A stretch of DNA of 55,270 nucleotides from an uncultured Chitinophagaceae bacterium (GCA_937858715.1 CALLZY010000042.1:1-55270), one strand, 5' to 3'; shown: positions 44,817-53,125, numbered from the stretch's first letter. Notes: a model not told the origin generated them from the letters alone. Program-made: numbers and translations.

Positions 44817-46241
44817 ATGAGGGAGAATAATCCTTACCGGGAAGACAAAGAACAGATGCGGGAACTGCTAAAGCAGTACGAGAACCTGAAAAATGGCCGG
44901 AGCCATTCATTTCTGGAAGAAGAGGCGTTTGAAACACTGATAGACTTTTTTCTTGAAAAAGATGATATTACAAAAGCTGCTGAGGCTGCGGAAATTGGCT
45001 GTGAGCATTTCCCTTATTCTTCTTTACTTCTTATAAAAAAGGCTGATGTATTACTGGCAAACCGCCGCTACCGTGATGCGCTGGAAATTCTGGATCAGGT
45101 TAGTGTGCTTGATGCAAGGGATATAAATATTTTCATATTAAAAACTGATGCCTACCTGGCGTTAGATATGCATGAGAAAGCCGTTGCATTGCTCGAAGAA
45201 GCAGTGGCTTCGTTTGAAGGAGAGGAGAAAATTGATCTGTTGTTCGAACTGGCAGATGTTTATGATGACCACGAGGATTTTGAAAAAGTGTTTGACTGTT
45301 TGCAAATGATTTTAAAAGAAGAGCCTAACAATGAAGAGGCACTTCACAAAATATGTTTCTGGACCGATTTTACCGGTCGCAATGAAGAGAGCATTAAACT
45401 GCATAAAGAAATTATTGATGAGTATCCCTATAATGAACTGGCATGGTTTAACCTCGCTGCAGCCTATCAGGGACTGAAACTCTATGAAAAATCTATTGAT
45501 GCTTATCAGTATGCACTGGCAATAGATGATAAGTTTGACTATGCTTACCGTAATATGGGGGATGCCTATATCAGGCTGAGAAAGTATAAAGAGGCAATAG
45601 AGGTATTAGAAAAAGTGACGGAGTTATCAAAACCTGAAGATGTGATTTTCGAGGCATTGGGATATTGTTATGAGAAGCTGAAGAAATATGCCCAGGCCCG
45701 TTTTTATTACAGAAAAGCATCACATCTGCGGCAGGATGACAGCCGGTTACTTTATAAAGTAGCGTCAACCTATTTTAACGAAAATCTCTGGGAAAGCTGT
45801 CTGAAACAGCTGGATACAGCTTTGCAGATGCACCGGTTGCAGCCGGAATATAATCTGATGGCTGGTGAGTGTAAGATGCAGTTAGGCCAGTATAAAGAGG
45901 CTATTCAATTCTTTACAAATGTAGTTGCTGTAAGACCAAAGAACACAAAAGGCTGGGAAGCATTAATCAGGGGTCTGTATAGCATTGCTTTCTTTGAAGA
46001 TGCGTTGGAGCAGTCCGAAGCAGCCATTATTGCCACTGGGGGGAAGGCTATTTTTGCGTATTACAAAGTCGCTACCTTATTGGCATTAGGAAAATCCAAA
46101 GAGGCGTTGATACAATTAGAGGAAGCTATGCGGTCGCAGCCCAAAATGCTTAAAAAATTTGTTGAGCTAAATCCTTCTGTATTACAAAACCAGCAGGTAG
46201 TGGATGTTATTGCGAGGTATAAGAGAAATAAGTCAATATAA
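44817..46241 (+). CDS. Tetratricopeptide repeat protein
   Basis: 474 residues from the ATG at 44817 (MRENNPYREDKEQM), no signal peptide. At least ten TPR-like units can be counted, among them YRDALEILDQVSVLDARDIN, YEKSIDAYQYALAIDDKFDY, YKEAIEVLEKVTEL, and YKEAIQFFTNVVAVRPKNTK, with the usual A/G/Y/P spacing. Cytoplasmic scaffold; partner unknown. The aspartate/glutamate load is high. It stands before comA-aroE on the same strand with about 100 bp between. Confidence 0.85.
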   Translation: MRENNPYREDKEQMRELLKQYENLKNGRSHSFLEEEAFETLIDFFLEKDDITKAAEAAEIGCEHFPYSSLLLIKKADVLLANRRYRDALEILDQVSVLDARDINIFILKTDAYLALDMHEKAVALLEEAVASFEGEEKIDLLFELADVYDDHEDFEKVFDCLQMILKEEPNNEEALHKICFWTDFTGRNEESIKLHKEIIDEYPYNELAWFNLAAAYQGLKLYEKSIDAYQYALAIDDKFDYAYRNMGDAYIRLRKYKEAIEVLEKVTELSKPEDVIFEALGYCYEKLKKYAQARFYYRKASHLRQDDSRLLYKVASTYFNENLWESCLKQLDTALQMHRLQPEYNLMAGECKMQLGQYKEAIQFFTNVVAVRPKNTKGWEALIRGLYSIAFFEDALEQSEAAIIATGGKAIFAYYKVATLLALGKSKEALIQLEEAMRSQPKMLKKFVELNPSVLQNQQVVDVIARYKRNKSI

Positions 46242-46289
46242 GGTACTTCTGTACTGCTCAAAATCAGCCAGTTGATATTTTTTCTTCCT

Positions 46290-46297
46290 TATTTTTG
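46290..46297 (+). promoter_or_regulatory. Putative promoter of comA-aroE
   Basis: TATTTTTG, exact match to TAnnTTTG; a TTG at 46272 is somewhat close for a -33 element. Its place, 43 bp before the ATG at 46340, argues against the longer in-frame start at 46295. Confidence 0.45.
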
Positions 46298-46339
46298 TCG
46301 AAATCGGAAAGTTTCTTCCGCTGTAAAAAAACTTACTAT

Positions 46340-47113
46340 ATGAACTTCAGTCTTACACAAATTCCGGACAGATATATTAAGCCCCGCACATCAGGTATTA
46401 CAATGGTAATGGATAAAGGATTAAGTGTGGAGGAAACTAAAAATTTTTTGAGTGTGGCCCATCCGCATGTAGATTTGGTGAAGCTGGGCTTTGGTACTTC
46501 TTATGTAACTCCTAACCTGGAAGAAAAACTGGAGGTTTATCGTTCCTACAATATGCCTGTTTATTTTGGCGGCACTTTATTTGAAGCCTTTCTTATCCGA
46601 AACCAGTTTGAAGATTATATTTCTGTGTGCAAAAATTTTGGCATCAGTTACATGGAAGTAAGCGACGGGTCAATTACTATTCCGCACTCAGAAAAATGCG
46701 GGTATATTGAAAAACTAACTAAGCATGGAACGGTTTTAAGTGAAGTAGGAAGTAAAGATGCTGCCCATATCATTCCACCTTATAAGTGGATAGAACTGAT
46801 GAAGGCAGAACTGGATGCTGGATCCACCTATGTAATTGCAGAAGCAAGAGAAGCCGGAAACGTTGGCATCTACCGTGGCAGTGGAGAAGTAAGGGAAGGT
46901 CTTGTTCAGGAAATACTGACACAAATACCCGGTGAGAGAATTCTTTGGGAGGCTCCGCAAAAAGCCCAGCAATTATACTTTATTGAACTGCTTGGATGTA
47001 ATGCTAACCTTGGAAATATTGCTCCGTCAGAAGTTATTTCTCTTGAGGCCATGCGTATAGGTCTTCGTGGCGATACATTCGAAATGTTTCTTACAAAAAA
47101 GGAAACTACCTGA
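46340..47113 (+). CDS. comA: Phosphosulfolactate synthase family protein (ComA)
   Basis: 257 residues from ATG 46340 (MNFSLTQIPDRYIKPRTSG). TIM-barrel of the ComA family: GITMVMDKGLSVEETKNFL, VDLVKLGFGTSYVTPNLEEKL (Lys and acidic residues of the PEP/Mg site), FGGTLFEAFL, ISYMEVSDGSITIP and IAEAREAGNVGIYRG are complete. ComA adds sulfite to phosphoenolpyruvate to give phosphosulfolactate, known from archaeal coenzyme M synthesis. In Bacteroidota that coenzyme is not expected; a link to sulfonate lipids or another sulfonate is inference. The stop overlaps the aroE ATG (TGATG), so the two are translated together. Confidence 0.88.
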   Translation: MNFSLTQIPDRYIKPRTSGITMVMDKGLSVEETKNFLSVAHPHVDLVKLGFGTSYVTPNLEEKLEVYRSYNMPVYFGGTLFEAFLIRNQFEDYISVCKNFGISYMEVSDGSITIPHSEKCGYIEKLTKHGTVLSEVGSKDAAHIIPPYKWIELMKAELDAGSTYVIAEAREAGNVGIYRGSGEVREGLVQEILTQIPGERILWEAPQKAQQLYFIELLGCNANLGNIAPSEVISLEAMRIGLRGDTFEMFLTKKETT

Positions 47114-47850
47114 TGCGAATATTCGGCTTAATTGGCTATCCTTTGTCTCATTCTTTTTCCAAAAGTTATTTTGAAAGAAAGTTTGAAAAGGAAGGATTAG
47201 ACGACTGCCGGTTTGAGAATTTTTCTATTTCCTCAATCAGTGATTTGATTAATCAGGTCATACCTAGTAATCCCGGCCTTGAAGGAGTGGCTGTTACAAT
47301 CCCTTATAAACAGGCAGTACTGCCTTTTCTGCATTCAGTTGATGGTATTCCTGAGGGTCTCCGGGCATGTAATTGTATAAAAATCAAAGAAGATAAACTG
47401 GCAGGATTTAATACGGACTATATCGGTTTTCAGGAAAGCTTCAAAACTGGTCTCAGGCCCCATCATAAGCAGGCTCTGGTTTTGGGTAATGGCGGAGCAA
47501 CTGCATCAGTAATTTTTGTATTACAAAGAATGGGGATCGCATACAAGATAGTAAGCCGCCAGCTGCACAATGGATCCGATTACGTTTATGAGGAGATTAC
47601 AGGAGACATTATCAAGCAATACCCTTTAATAATTAACACAACACCATTGGGAATGTATCCCAATACGGACACTTGTCCACCTCTTCTTTATAATGCCATC
47701 AGTTCACAACATTACCTTTACGACCTAGTGTATAATCCTGAACTGACATTGTTTCTTCAGAAAGGAAAGGAAAAAGGCGCAGCCGTGAAAAATGGAGCTG
47801 ATATGCTGGTGATACAGGCAGAAGAAAACTGGAGAATCTGGAATTCCTGA
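47113..47850 (+). CDS. aroE: Shikimate dehydrogenase
   Basis: 245 residues; NADPH-dependent reduction of 3-dehydroshikimate. N-terminal substrate part FGLIGYPLSHSFSKSYF (Ser pair binding shikimate) and VTIPYKQAVLPFL (catalytic Lys), Asn/Asp of FNTDYIGF, then the Rossmann motif VLGNGGATASVIFVL and NTTPLGMYPNTDTCPPL. It is about 25-30 residues shorter than the E. coli enzyme, as in many Bacteroidota. Coupled to comA by a one-base overlap, which ties an aromatic-pathway gene to a PEP-using enzyme. Confidence 0.93.
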   Translation: MRIFGLIGYPLSHSFSKSYFERKFEKEGLDDCRFENFSISSISDLINQVIPSNPGLEGVAVTIPYKQAVLPFLHSVDGIPEGLRACNCIKIKEDKLAGFNTDYIGFQESFKTGLRPHHKQALVLGNGGATASVIFVLQRMGIAYKIVSRQLHNGSDYVYEEITGDIIKQYPLIINTTPLGMYPNTDTCPPLLYNAISSQHYLYDLVYNPELTLFLQKGKEKGAAVKNGADMLVIQAEENWRIWNS

Positions 47851-47865
47851 TTTTGCTAACTCTAA

Positions 47866-48111
47866 TTAGTTCTTTTCAACCCTTTTACCAAAAAGATAGC
47901 CTGCAGAACAAAGAACCACAGCACCAGCAGCAACCCAAACTAAATTTCCGCCAGAAGCGATGTACGCAACAACACCTCCAAGTATTGCCCCTAATACAGC
48001 AAAAACAAAGGTAGTACCTGTTTTTTGCCTTATATGCGATAATTCCCCATGAACATGTTTGTAATCCTTAAGCCGGTGCTTATGATCTTTTCTGTGATGT
48101 GAACGAGCCAT
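47866..48111 (-). CDS. Small membrane protein, His-rich N-terminus
   Basis: About 81 residues from the ATG at 48111. The N-terminal third is rich in His/Lys/Arg (ARSHHRKDHKHRLKDYKHVH), followed by two glycine-rich membrane segments (FVFAVLGAILGGVVAYIASGG, WVAAGAVVLCSAGYLFG). No family recognised; metal binding by the His cluster is possible but not shown. A longer frame to 48192 adds a stretch without support. Confidence 0.55.
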   Translation of the reverse strand: MARSHHRKDHKHRLKDYKHVHGELSHIRQKTGTTFVFAVLGAILGGVVAYIASGGNLVWVAAGAVVLCSAGYLFGKRVEKN

Positions 48112-48350
48112 ATCCTTTTTTTTGTGGTGAAAAGGTACAAAAAACAGAATATTCAAAAAATGATTATTGGTGAGCCGTGATTTATTTATCAACTTTTTCT
48201 CAAGGGGAAGCGGCTATTTTTCTTATTTCCCGGGGTATCAAATCCTGAATAACCAGTATCAGTCATTCACATAATTTTAGTCATGCACAAATGGCAAAAA
48301 TGGGCTAATTTGCCGCAAAATATAAAACGGTCTAAAATCAACTTTTGCCA

Positions 48351-48785
48351 ATGAAACACGAATACTGGATTAATGTTACCCATGCTGACAACAGGCTTGT
48401 TATATACCTTGACGGAGAAATAATATGGGACAGTAATATTACCCACGATGATCCGGAAATGAATCATTTTATCAATATTACTGAAGGTCTCGAGGAGCAT
48501 TCAAGGCATACTAACGAACTGATTTTTGAAGGGTTTAACGATCACTATGGTGAGAAGCATGATGATGGAGATTTTAACTACTGGCACTTTACATACCGTG
48601 TTTTCAGGCGGGATATTAATGATGCAGGAGAAGTAACTGCCGAAACAGATATACTGGAACCATTTAATGAAAGACATCTTTCCAACCCCAATATTACTGC
48701 GATTGAAAATGTATATCATATAGTGCTGAAAGATGGTAAATACAGGGTAATGCAAAACAGCCTGAAAAAGAATTTCTATAAGTAA
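48351..48785 (+). CDS. Unrecognised soluble protein
   Basis: 144 residues from ATG 48351 (MKHEYWINVTHADNRLVIYL), acidic, no signal peptide. It looks strand-rich with many His, Asp, Asn and Trp residues, including NHFINITEGLEEHSRHTNELIF and DFNYWHFTYRVFRRDIND. The fold may be a beta sandwich; no family named. A TTG at 48345 two codons upstream is ignored. A weak terminator follows. Confidence 0.65.
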   Translation: MKHEYWINVTHADNRLVIYLDGEIIWDSNITHDDPEMNHFINITEGLEEHSRHTNELIFEGFNDHYGEKHDDGDFNYWHFTYRVFRRDINDAGEVTAETDILEPFNERHLSNPNITAIENVYHIVLKDGKYRVMQNSLKKNFYK

Positions 48786-48808
48786 TTTTTTAGTTAATTA
48801 GATTTTGG

Positions 48809-48826
48809 TGCCCTGTTGTCAGGGCA
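48809..48826 (+). terminator. Probable terminator hairpin
   Basis: TGCCCTG-TTGT-CAGGGCA, 7-bp perfect stem, 24 bp after the stop at 48785, then CTTTACGTT (poor U-run). 27 bp further is the next ATG. Confidence 0.5.
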
Positions 48827-48852
48827 CTTTACGTTACACAAAGTTTTACAGA

Positions 48853-49380
48853 ATGCAGTTCAGTAATCACCATATAAGCATTGCTTCTTTTGAAGATGTA
48901 TCAGATATTACCATTCTGCTGAATAGCGCCTACAGGGGAGAGGCCTCTAAAAAAGGCTGGACAACGGAAGAACACCTGATTGGAGGTGATACAAGATCGA
49001 CAGACCAGTTAACTGCCGATACTATGAAAGAAGAGAAAAGTGTTTTTTTGAAATATACAGAAGATGGGGAGATTATTGGTTGTGTCAATCTTCAGGAGCA
49101 TGGTGAAAAAATCTATCTGGGTATGTTTAGTGTGGCACCAGGCAGGCAAGGAAGCGGAATAGGAAAGGAAATACTTAAGGCTGCAGAGGAGTATTCTCTT
49201 TCAGTAAACTGCGGAATTATATACATGTCGGTTATTTCAGTAAGAACAGAACTGATTGACTGGTACAAACGCCACGGCTATGCTGATACAGGCATCCGCA
49301 AACCTTTTGTAGAGGATAACATTACCGGCAAGCATAAAATGCCCCTCGAGTTTCTGTTTTTGGAAAAAAATATCAGATGA
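48853..49380 (+). CDS. GNAT-family N-acetyltransferase
   Basis: 175 residues from ATG 48853 (MQFSNHHISIASFEDVSDI). GNAT core: the acetyl-CoA strand and loop MFSVAPGRQGSGIGKEIL (V-x-P then QGSGIG as Q/R-x-x-G-x-G/A) and the closing YMSVISVRTELIDWYKRHGYADTG. Substrate not predictable. Upstream in-frame start 48805 lies within the terminator hairpin and is rejected. Confidence 0.85.
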   Translation: MQFSNHHISIASFEDVSDITILLNSAYRGEASKKGWTTEEHLIGGDTRSTDQLTADTMKEEKSVFLKYTEDGEIIGCVNLQEHGEKIYLGMFSVAPGRQGSGIGKEILKAAEEYSLSVNCGIIYMSVISVRTELIDWYKRHGYADTGIRKPFVEDNITGKHKMPLEFLFLEKNIR

Positions 49381-49414
49381 ACGGTTTCTGGCTGTTTTAA
49401 GCACACATTCTTGT

Positions 49415-49422
49415 TACATTTG
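49415..49422 (+). promoter_or_regulatory. Putative promoter of the DUF6370-like gene
   Basis: TACATTTG, exact TAnnTTTG, 16 bp before the ATG; T-rich -33 region, not a clear TTTG. Confidence 0.4.
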
Positions 49423-49437
49423 AGGTAAATCAGCACA

Positions 49438-49803
49438 ATGAAAATCGTCAGCCTTTTTGTATCGTTATTCCTGTTTGCCGGTATTGCATCTGCCCAAACA
49501 GGCAGTACATTATCAGTAGTTCCTGACAGTACAAAAAAAGTTGAAGTGGTTAAAACTGCCTGCGGACAATGCATGTTTGGAATGAAAGCTGACGGATGCA
49601 CTTTGGCTGTTCAGATCAAAGGGAAAAAATACTTTGTAGAAGGGACAACAATAGATGACCATGGGGATGCGCATGCTGCGGATGGTTTTTGTTCAGCCAT
49701 TCGTAAAGCAGAAGTACAGGGTGAGGTAGTAAATGGGAAATTTAAGGTGACTTACTATAAACTATTGCCCTCTGGCAAGGGTACAAACACACAGGGGCAT
49801 TAA
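49438..49803 (+). CDS. DUF6370-like secreted protein
   Basis: 121 residues. Signal peptide MKIVSLFVSLFLFAGIASAQ. The mature domain has three Cys in the order ACGQCMFGMKADGC, then DDHGDAHAADGFCSAIRKAEV with a fourth, resembling the Bacteroidota DUF6370 family as I remember it. The C-x2-C and a nearby His/Asp cluster would suit metal binding or a disulfide, which is inference. The ABC ATPase gene begins 15 bp downstream. Confidence 0.72.
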   Translation: MKIVSLFVSLFLFAGIASAQTGSTLSVVPDSTKKVEVVKTACGQCMFGMKADGCTLAVQIKGKKYFVEGTTIDDHGDAHAADGFCSAIRKAEVQGEVVNGKFKVTYYKLLPSGKGTNTQGH

Positions 49804-49818
49804 CCGCCTGATTTCATT

Positions 49819-50814
49819 ATGGCTTTTCTAGAAGTAAAGAATGTTACCCGTATTGAGAATGGCTCACTTTTATTGAGTGAAACCAGCTTTGTGCAGCAGG
49901 AAAACGAAAAAATTGCTATTGCAGGAGAAACAGGTTCGGGCAAAACATCATTGCTGAAAATAATAGCCGGGTTAATACAGCCAGATTCCGGTGAAGTTTT
50001 TTTTGAGGGCAAAAGGGTTCCCGGCCCTAATGAAAAACTGCTCCCGGGCCATGCAAAAATTGCTTACCTGAGCCAGTATTTTGAATTAAGAAATAACTAT
50101 CGGGTGGAAGAAGAACTAGAGTGTAAAAATCTTCTTTCAGATGAGCAGGCTGCTTTAATTTATAAAGTTTGCCAGGTAGAGCATTTGCTCAAAAGGAAGA
50201 CCGACCAGCTTTCCGGAGGCGAAAGGCAACGGATTGTTTTAGCAAGATTGCTCACCACCTCACCCAGGTTGCTGCTGCTCGATGAACCTTTTTCGAATAT
50301 GGATATGGCACATAAGCGAACAATCAAACAGGTGATTCATGACATAGGTGAGCAGTTAGAAATAACTTGCATGCTTGTTTCACATGAGCCGGCCGATACT
50401 CTTTCATGGGCCGACAGGATACTGGTGATGAAAGCCGGGGCAATAGTACAGCAGGGCAGTCCCAAAGAAATTTATTCTCAACCAGCTTCAGAATACACAG
50501 CCGGGCTTTTTGGCGACTATATCATTCTCTCTGAAATGGTGACTGATTATTTTTCAGCCGGATTCGGATTGCAAAACCAGCATAAAAAAATCCTCTTCAG
50601 GCCAGAGCATTTTGTTCTTAGCACAAAAGAGGATTCTTTGGTAAAAGGAGAAATAAGGAATATCAGTTTTGCCGGAGGCAGCTACCTGCTCTCGGTTTCC
50701 TTTCTTGATCAGTTAATTCCAGTACGGACACTAAACAACAAACTATGTGCAGGGGATAAAGTTGCTGTTATTCCCGATATCTCCAAAGCCTGTTATCTGA
50801 GCGAAATTGATTAG
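49819..50814 (+). CDS. ABC transporter ATP-binding protein
   Basis: 331 residues. Walker A GETGSGKT (36-43), signature LSGGERQR (131-138), Walker B LLLLDEP (151-157), H-loop in LVSHEPADTLSWADR. Residues about 235-331 (NQHKKILFRPEHFVL, then KGEIRNISFAGGSYLLSV) form a TOBE-like domain as in importers of the MalK/PotA/ModC type. No permease or binding protein is adjacent, so its partner is elsewhere or it serves another role. 15 bp behind the DUF6370-like gene; convergent with the next gene by a four-base overlap. Confidence 0.9.
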   Translation: MAFLEVKNVTRIENGSLLLSETSFVQQENEKIAIAGETGSGKTSLLKIIAGLIQPDSGEVFFEGKRVPGPNEKLLPGHAKIAYLSQYFELRNNYRVEEELECKNLLSDEQAALIYKVCQVEHLLKRKTDQLSGGERQRIVLARLLTTSPRLLLLDEPFSNMDMAHKRTIKQVIHDIGEQLEITCMLVSHEPADTLSWADRILVMKAGAIVQQGSPKEIYSQPASEYTAGLFGDYIILSEMVTDYFSAGFGLQNQHKKILFRPEHFVLSTKEDSLVKGEIRNISFAGGSYLLSVSFLDQLIPVRTLNNKLCAGDKVAVIPDISKACYLSEID

Positions 50815-51101
50815 AGAGTAATCACACTGTTTGTTCCGCCAAATTCATTTTCTACTTCAGTATCTGCTTCCGGTTCGTTATGCCATTCGCTTTCGTTCAC
50901 TTTGTATTTGAATTCGTGAGTTGAATCTTTAGGAAGGTTAATTTCTGCACTAAAGCTGCCGTCTTTTTTCTTTTTCATCGAAAGTGGCTCGTTCCAGTTG
51001 CCGTTAAGTCCCAGCACTTCAATAGTTTCAGCATTTTCAGGTGAAATAGAAAACTTCACTTTACAATAGTCCTTAGTCTTGTAGTAGGTTTTTTGTACCA
51101 T
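50811..51101 (-). CDS. Stand-alone isoamylase-early-set / AMPK-CBM-like domain protein
   Basis: 96 residues, no signal peptide. The whole protein is one immunoglobulin-like glycogen-binding fold: VKFSISPENAETIEVLGLNGNWN, then SMKKKKDGSFSAEINLPKDS and HEFKYKVNESEWHNEPEAD, which is the W-N-x2-x-P...F-Y-x-V pattern of CBM48/AMPK-beta domains. Cytoplasmic binding to glycogen or a regulatory role is inference. The 208-bp leader holds a hairpin at 51218 that could attenuate transcription. Overlaps the convergent ABC gene stop. Confidence 0.8.
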   Translation of the reverse strand: MVQKTYYKTKDYCKVKFSISPENAETIEVLGLNGNWNEPLSMKKKKDGSFSAEINLPKDSTHEFKYKVNESEWHNEPEADTEVENEFGGTNSVITL

Positions 51102-51217
51102 TTTTTATTTTTTGATTAGCAATTCTTAACGAAAAACGTTCTTCAGATGGGTGGCAATCGTCAGGCGAGGGATTAAGGACAGGTTCAAAACCCTTAATTC
51201 CGTCTGATTAAAAAAGT

Positions 51218-51230
51218 AACCCACAGGGTT
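51218..51230 (-). terminator. Small hairpin with U-runs on both sides
   Basis: AACCC-ACA-GGGTT, then ACTTTTTT on the minus strand and ATGTCTTTTTTT on the plus strand. It lies upstream of the CBM-like gene, so on that strand it would be a leader attenuator; a second inverted repeat (GGATTAAGG 51170 region with CCTTAATTCC 51192 region) could compete downstream. Weak stem. Confidence 0.35.
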
Positions 51231-51309
51231 ATGTCTTTTTTTGAGCGAAAGTGCAAATATGCAGTTATAAGTAAGAAAATAATGGCGTATTTTTCCCCCT
51301 GATGTTAAT

Positions 51310-51858
51310 ATGCTGAATCCCAGGTTCCATCCATTCCCCGCTATCAATACAGAGCGGTTAGTGCTTCGTGAAATTAAGGCCGAAGACAAGCGGGAAGTTT
51401 TCCTCCTCCGTTCCGATAAACGGGTACTTGCCTTTCTGGGTAAAGAGCCTGCCCGCCGGATGCAGGAAGCTTCTGAGTATATCAGGATGATAAAACAGTC
51501 TGTTGAAGAAAATCTGTCAATATTATGGGCTATTTCTCTGAAAGAGACCCCGGCATTGCTTATTGGCACTATTTGTTTCTGGAACCTGCAAAAAGAGAAT
51601 CACCGGGCTGAAATAGGATATGTGCTGCATCCTGACTTCTGGCAGAGAGGAATAATGAAAGAAGCATTAAATGCAGTACTGCGTTATGGCTTTGAAGAGC
51701 TGAAATTACACAGCGTTGAAGCCAGGCTGCTTGCGGCTAACAAACCTTCAGCATTCTTGCTGGAATCAGCCGGTTTTGTGAAGGAGGGCCAACTGAGGGA
51801 AGAGATGTATTTCAGGGGAAATTTTTATGATACGGTTATTTATTCCCGCTTGCGGTAA
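51310..51858 (+). CDS. GNAT-family N-acetyltransferase, RimJ/RimL type
   Basis: 182 residues. FPAINTERLVLREIKAEDK at the N-terminus and the core EIGYVLHPDFWQRGIMKEAL, KLHSVEARLLAANKPSAFLLE, GFVKEGQLREEMYFRGNFYDT are those of the RimJ/RimL/SpeG-like acetyltransferases acting on protein N-termini or small amines. Here the pyrophosphate loop is QRGIMKEA. ATG start at 51310, no signal peptide. Substrate not assigned. Confidence 0.87.
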   Translation: MLNPRFHPFPAINTERLVLREIKAEDKREVFLLRSDKRVLAFLGKEPARRMQEASEYIRMIKQSVEENLSILWAISLKETPALLIGTICFWNLQKENHRAEIGYVLHPDFWQRGIMKEALNAVLRYGFEELKLHSVEARLLAANKPSAFLLESAGFVKEGQLREEMYFRGNFYDTVIYSRLR

Positions 51859-51909
51859 TATCCGGTTACCGGGCAGGACAGTCTTTTAGGTTTTATCGGG
51901 CATCTCACT

Positions 51910-51917
51910 TAAATTTG
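51910..51917 (+). promoter_or_regulatory. Putative pdhB promoter
   Basis: TAAATTTG, exact TAnnTTTG, 24 bp before the ATG, with T-runs upstream but none at ideal spacing. Confidence 0.4.
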
Positions 51918-51940
51918 CCCACCTGTTTAAAAAGATAAAA

Positions 51941-52930
51941 ATGGCAAGAATTATAGCATTCAGAGATGCACTCAGAGAAGCAATGAGCGAAGAAATGAGA
52001 AGAGATGACCGGGTTTTTCTGATGGGAGAAGAAGTGGCAGAATACAACGGAGCATACAAAGTAAGTCAGGGAATGCTGGCTGAATTCGGCCCGAAAAGGG
52101 TTTTGGATACTCCTATATCTGAGCTTGGTTTTACAGCAATAGGTGTTGGTGCAGCTCAAAACGGATTGCGTCCGATTGTGGAGTTTATGACCTGGAACTT
52201 CGCTGTTCTGGCTTTAGACCAAATTTTAAACACTGCTTCTAAAATGCTGGCAATGAGTGGTGGACAAATAACTTGCCCTATTGTTTTCAGGGGCGGAAAT
52301 GCTTCTGCTGGCCAGCTTGGGGCTCAGCACTCTACGGCCTTTGAAGCCTTGTATGCCAATATTCCGGGAATAAAAGTGGTGTCGCCCAGCAATGGTTATG
52401 ATGCAAAGGGATTGCTGAAACAGGCCATCCGGTTTGAAGAAGACCCTGTAATGTTTATGGAAAGCGAACACCTGTATGGCGAGAAAAGCGAAGTACCCGA
52501 AGAAGAATATTATATTGAATTAGGAAAGGCTGATATTAAGAAAGCCGGAAAAGATGTAACCATCGTTTCTTTCAACAAAATGATGAAAGTGGCACTTGGA
52601 GCCGCTGCCGAGCTTGAAAAAGAAGGTATCAGTGCTGAGGTAATAGATTTGAGGACAATCCGTCCGCTTGACTGGATGACCATCCTTGAAAGCGTTAAGA
52701 AAACCAACAGGCTGGTTATTGTTGAAGAACAGTGGCCATTCTCCTCGATTTCTTCGGAAATATCTTATCGCATACAAAAAGAAGGCTTCGACTACCTGGA
52801 TGCGCCAATCAGGCGGATAACCGCTGCAGATGCACCGTTGCATTACGCACCAAATCTTGTAGCTGCCGCCCTGCCAGATGTTCCAAGAACCGTTAAACTG
52901 GTAAAGGAAGTTATGTATCAGGTTAAATAA
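51941..52930 (+). CDS. pdhB: Pyruvate dehydrogenase E1 component, beta subunit
   Basis: 329 residues; with the alpha subunit forms the ThDP-dependent E1 that decarboxylates pyruvate and acetylates E2. Marks: REAMSEEMRRDDRVFLMGEEVAEY, the ThDP Glu in LDTPISELGFTAIGVGAA, GQLGAQHSTAFEALYANIPG and VVSPSNGYDAKGLL; the C-terminal transketolase domain ends in VPRTVKLVKEVMY. Confusion with branched-chain oxo-acid dehydrogenase E1-beta is possible, but the sequence is closer to PdhB. The alpha subunit is not in the window, so genes for this complex are dispersed. Single transcription unit with terminator. Confidence 0.93.
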   Translation: MARIIAFRDALREAMSEEMRRDDRVFLMGEEVAEYNGAYKVSQGMLAEFGPKRVLDTPISELGFTAIGVGAAQNGLRPIVEFMTWNFAVLALDQILNTASKMLAMSGGQITCPIVFRGGNASAGQLGAQHSTAFEALYANIPGIKVVSPSNGYDAKGLLKQAIRFEEDPVMFMESEHLYGEKSEVPEEEYYIELGKADIKKAGKDVTIVSFNKMMKVALGAAAELEKEGISAEVIDLRTIRPLDWMTILESVKKTNRLVIVEEQWPFSSISSEISYRIQKEGFDYLDAPIRRITAADAPLHYAPNLVAAALPDVPRTVKLVKEVMYQVK

Positions 52931-52953
52931 TTATTGAGCCAATATTAACTGCG

Positions 52954-52983
52954 AACCCTGCATTTTGCAGGGTTTTCTTTTTT
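52954..52983 (+). terminator. Rho-independent terminator of pdhB
   Basis: AACCCTGC-ATTTT-GCAGGGTT, 8-bp perfect stem (52954-52974), then TTCTTTTTT. 23 bp after the stop. Confidence 0.9.
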
Positions 52984-53065
52984 CAGTTGGGTATTTTTAC
53001 TAATTGGTAAAGATTTTTGAATCAGGATGCAGCGTTTCGCTATTATTCCCCCATCTTTGTAATGG

Positions 53066-53125
53066 TTTTTCATAGGATATTGGATTTTAAAACGAGGCTG
53101 GGTTTCTACCCGGCCTCTATTTTTG
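53066..53125 (+). ncRNA. Candidate small RNA ending in a terminator hairpin
   Basis: The pdhB unit already ends at 52954-52983, yet a second terminator-like hairpin stands at 53094-53117: GAGGC-TGGGT-TTCT-ACCC-GGCCTC, ten pairs with one G.U, followed by TATTTTTG. A CATCTTTG (53052-53059) close to TAnnTTTG lies about 40 bp before it, so a transcript of about 60 nt is possible. The last bases TATTTTTG also form an exact -7 box that could serve the regulator gene downstream. No protein frame is evident. Confidence 0.35.
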
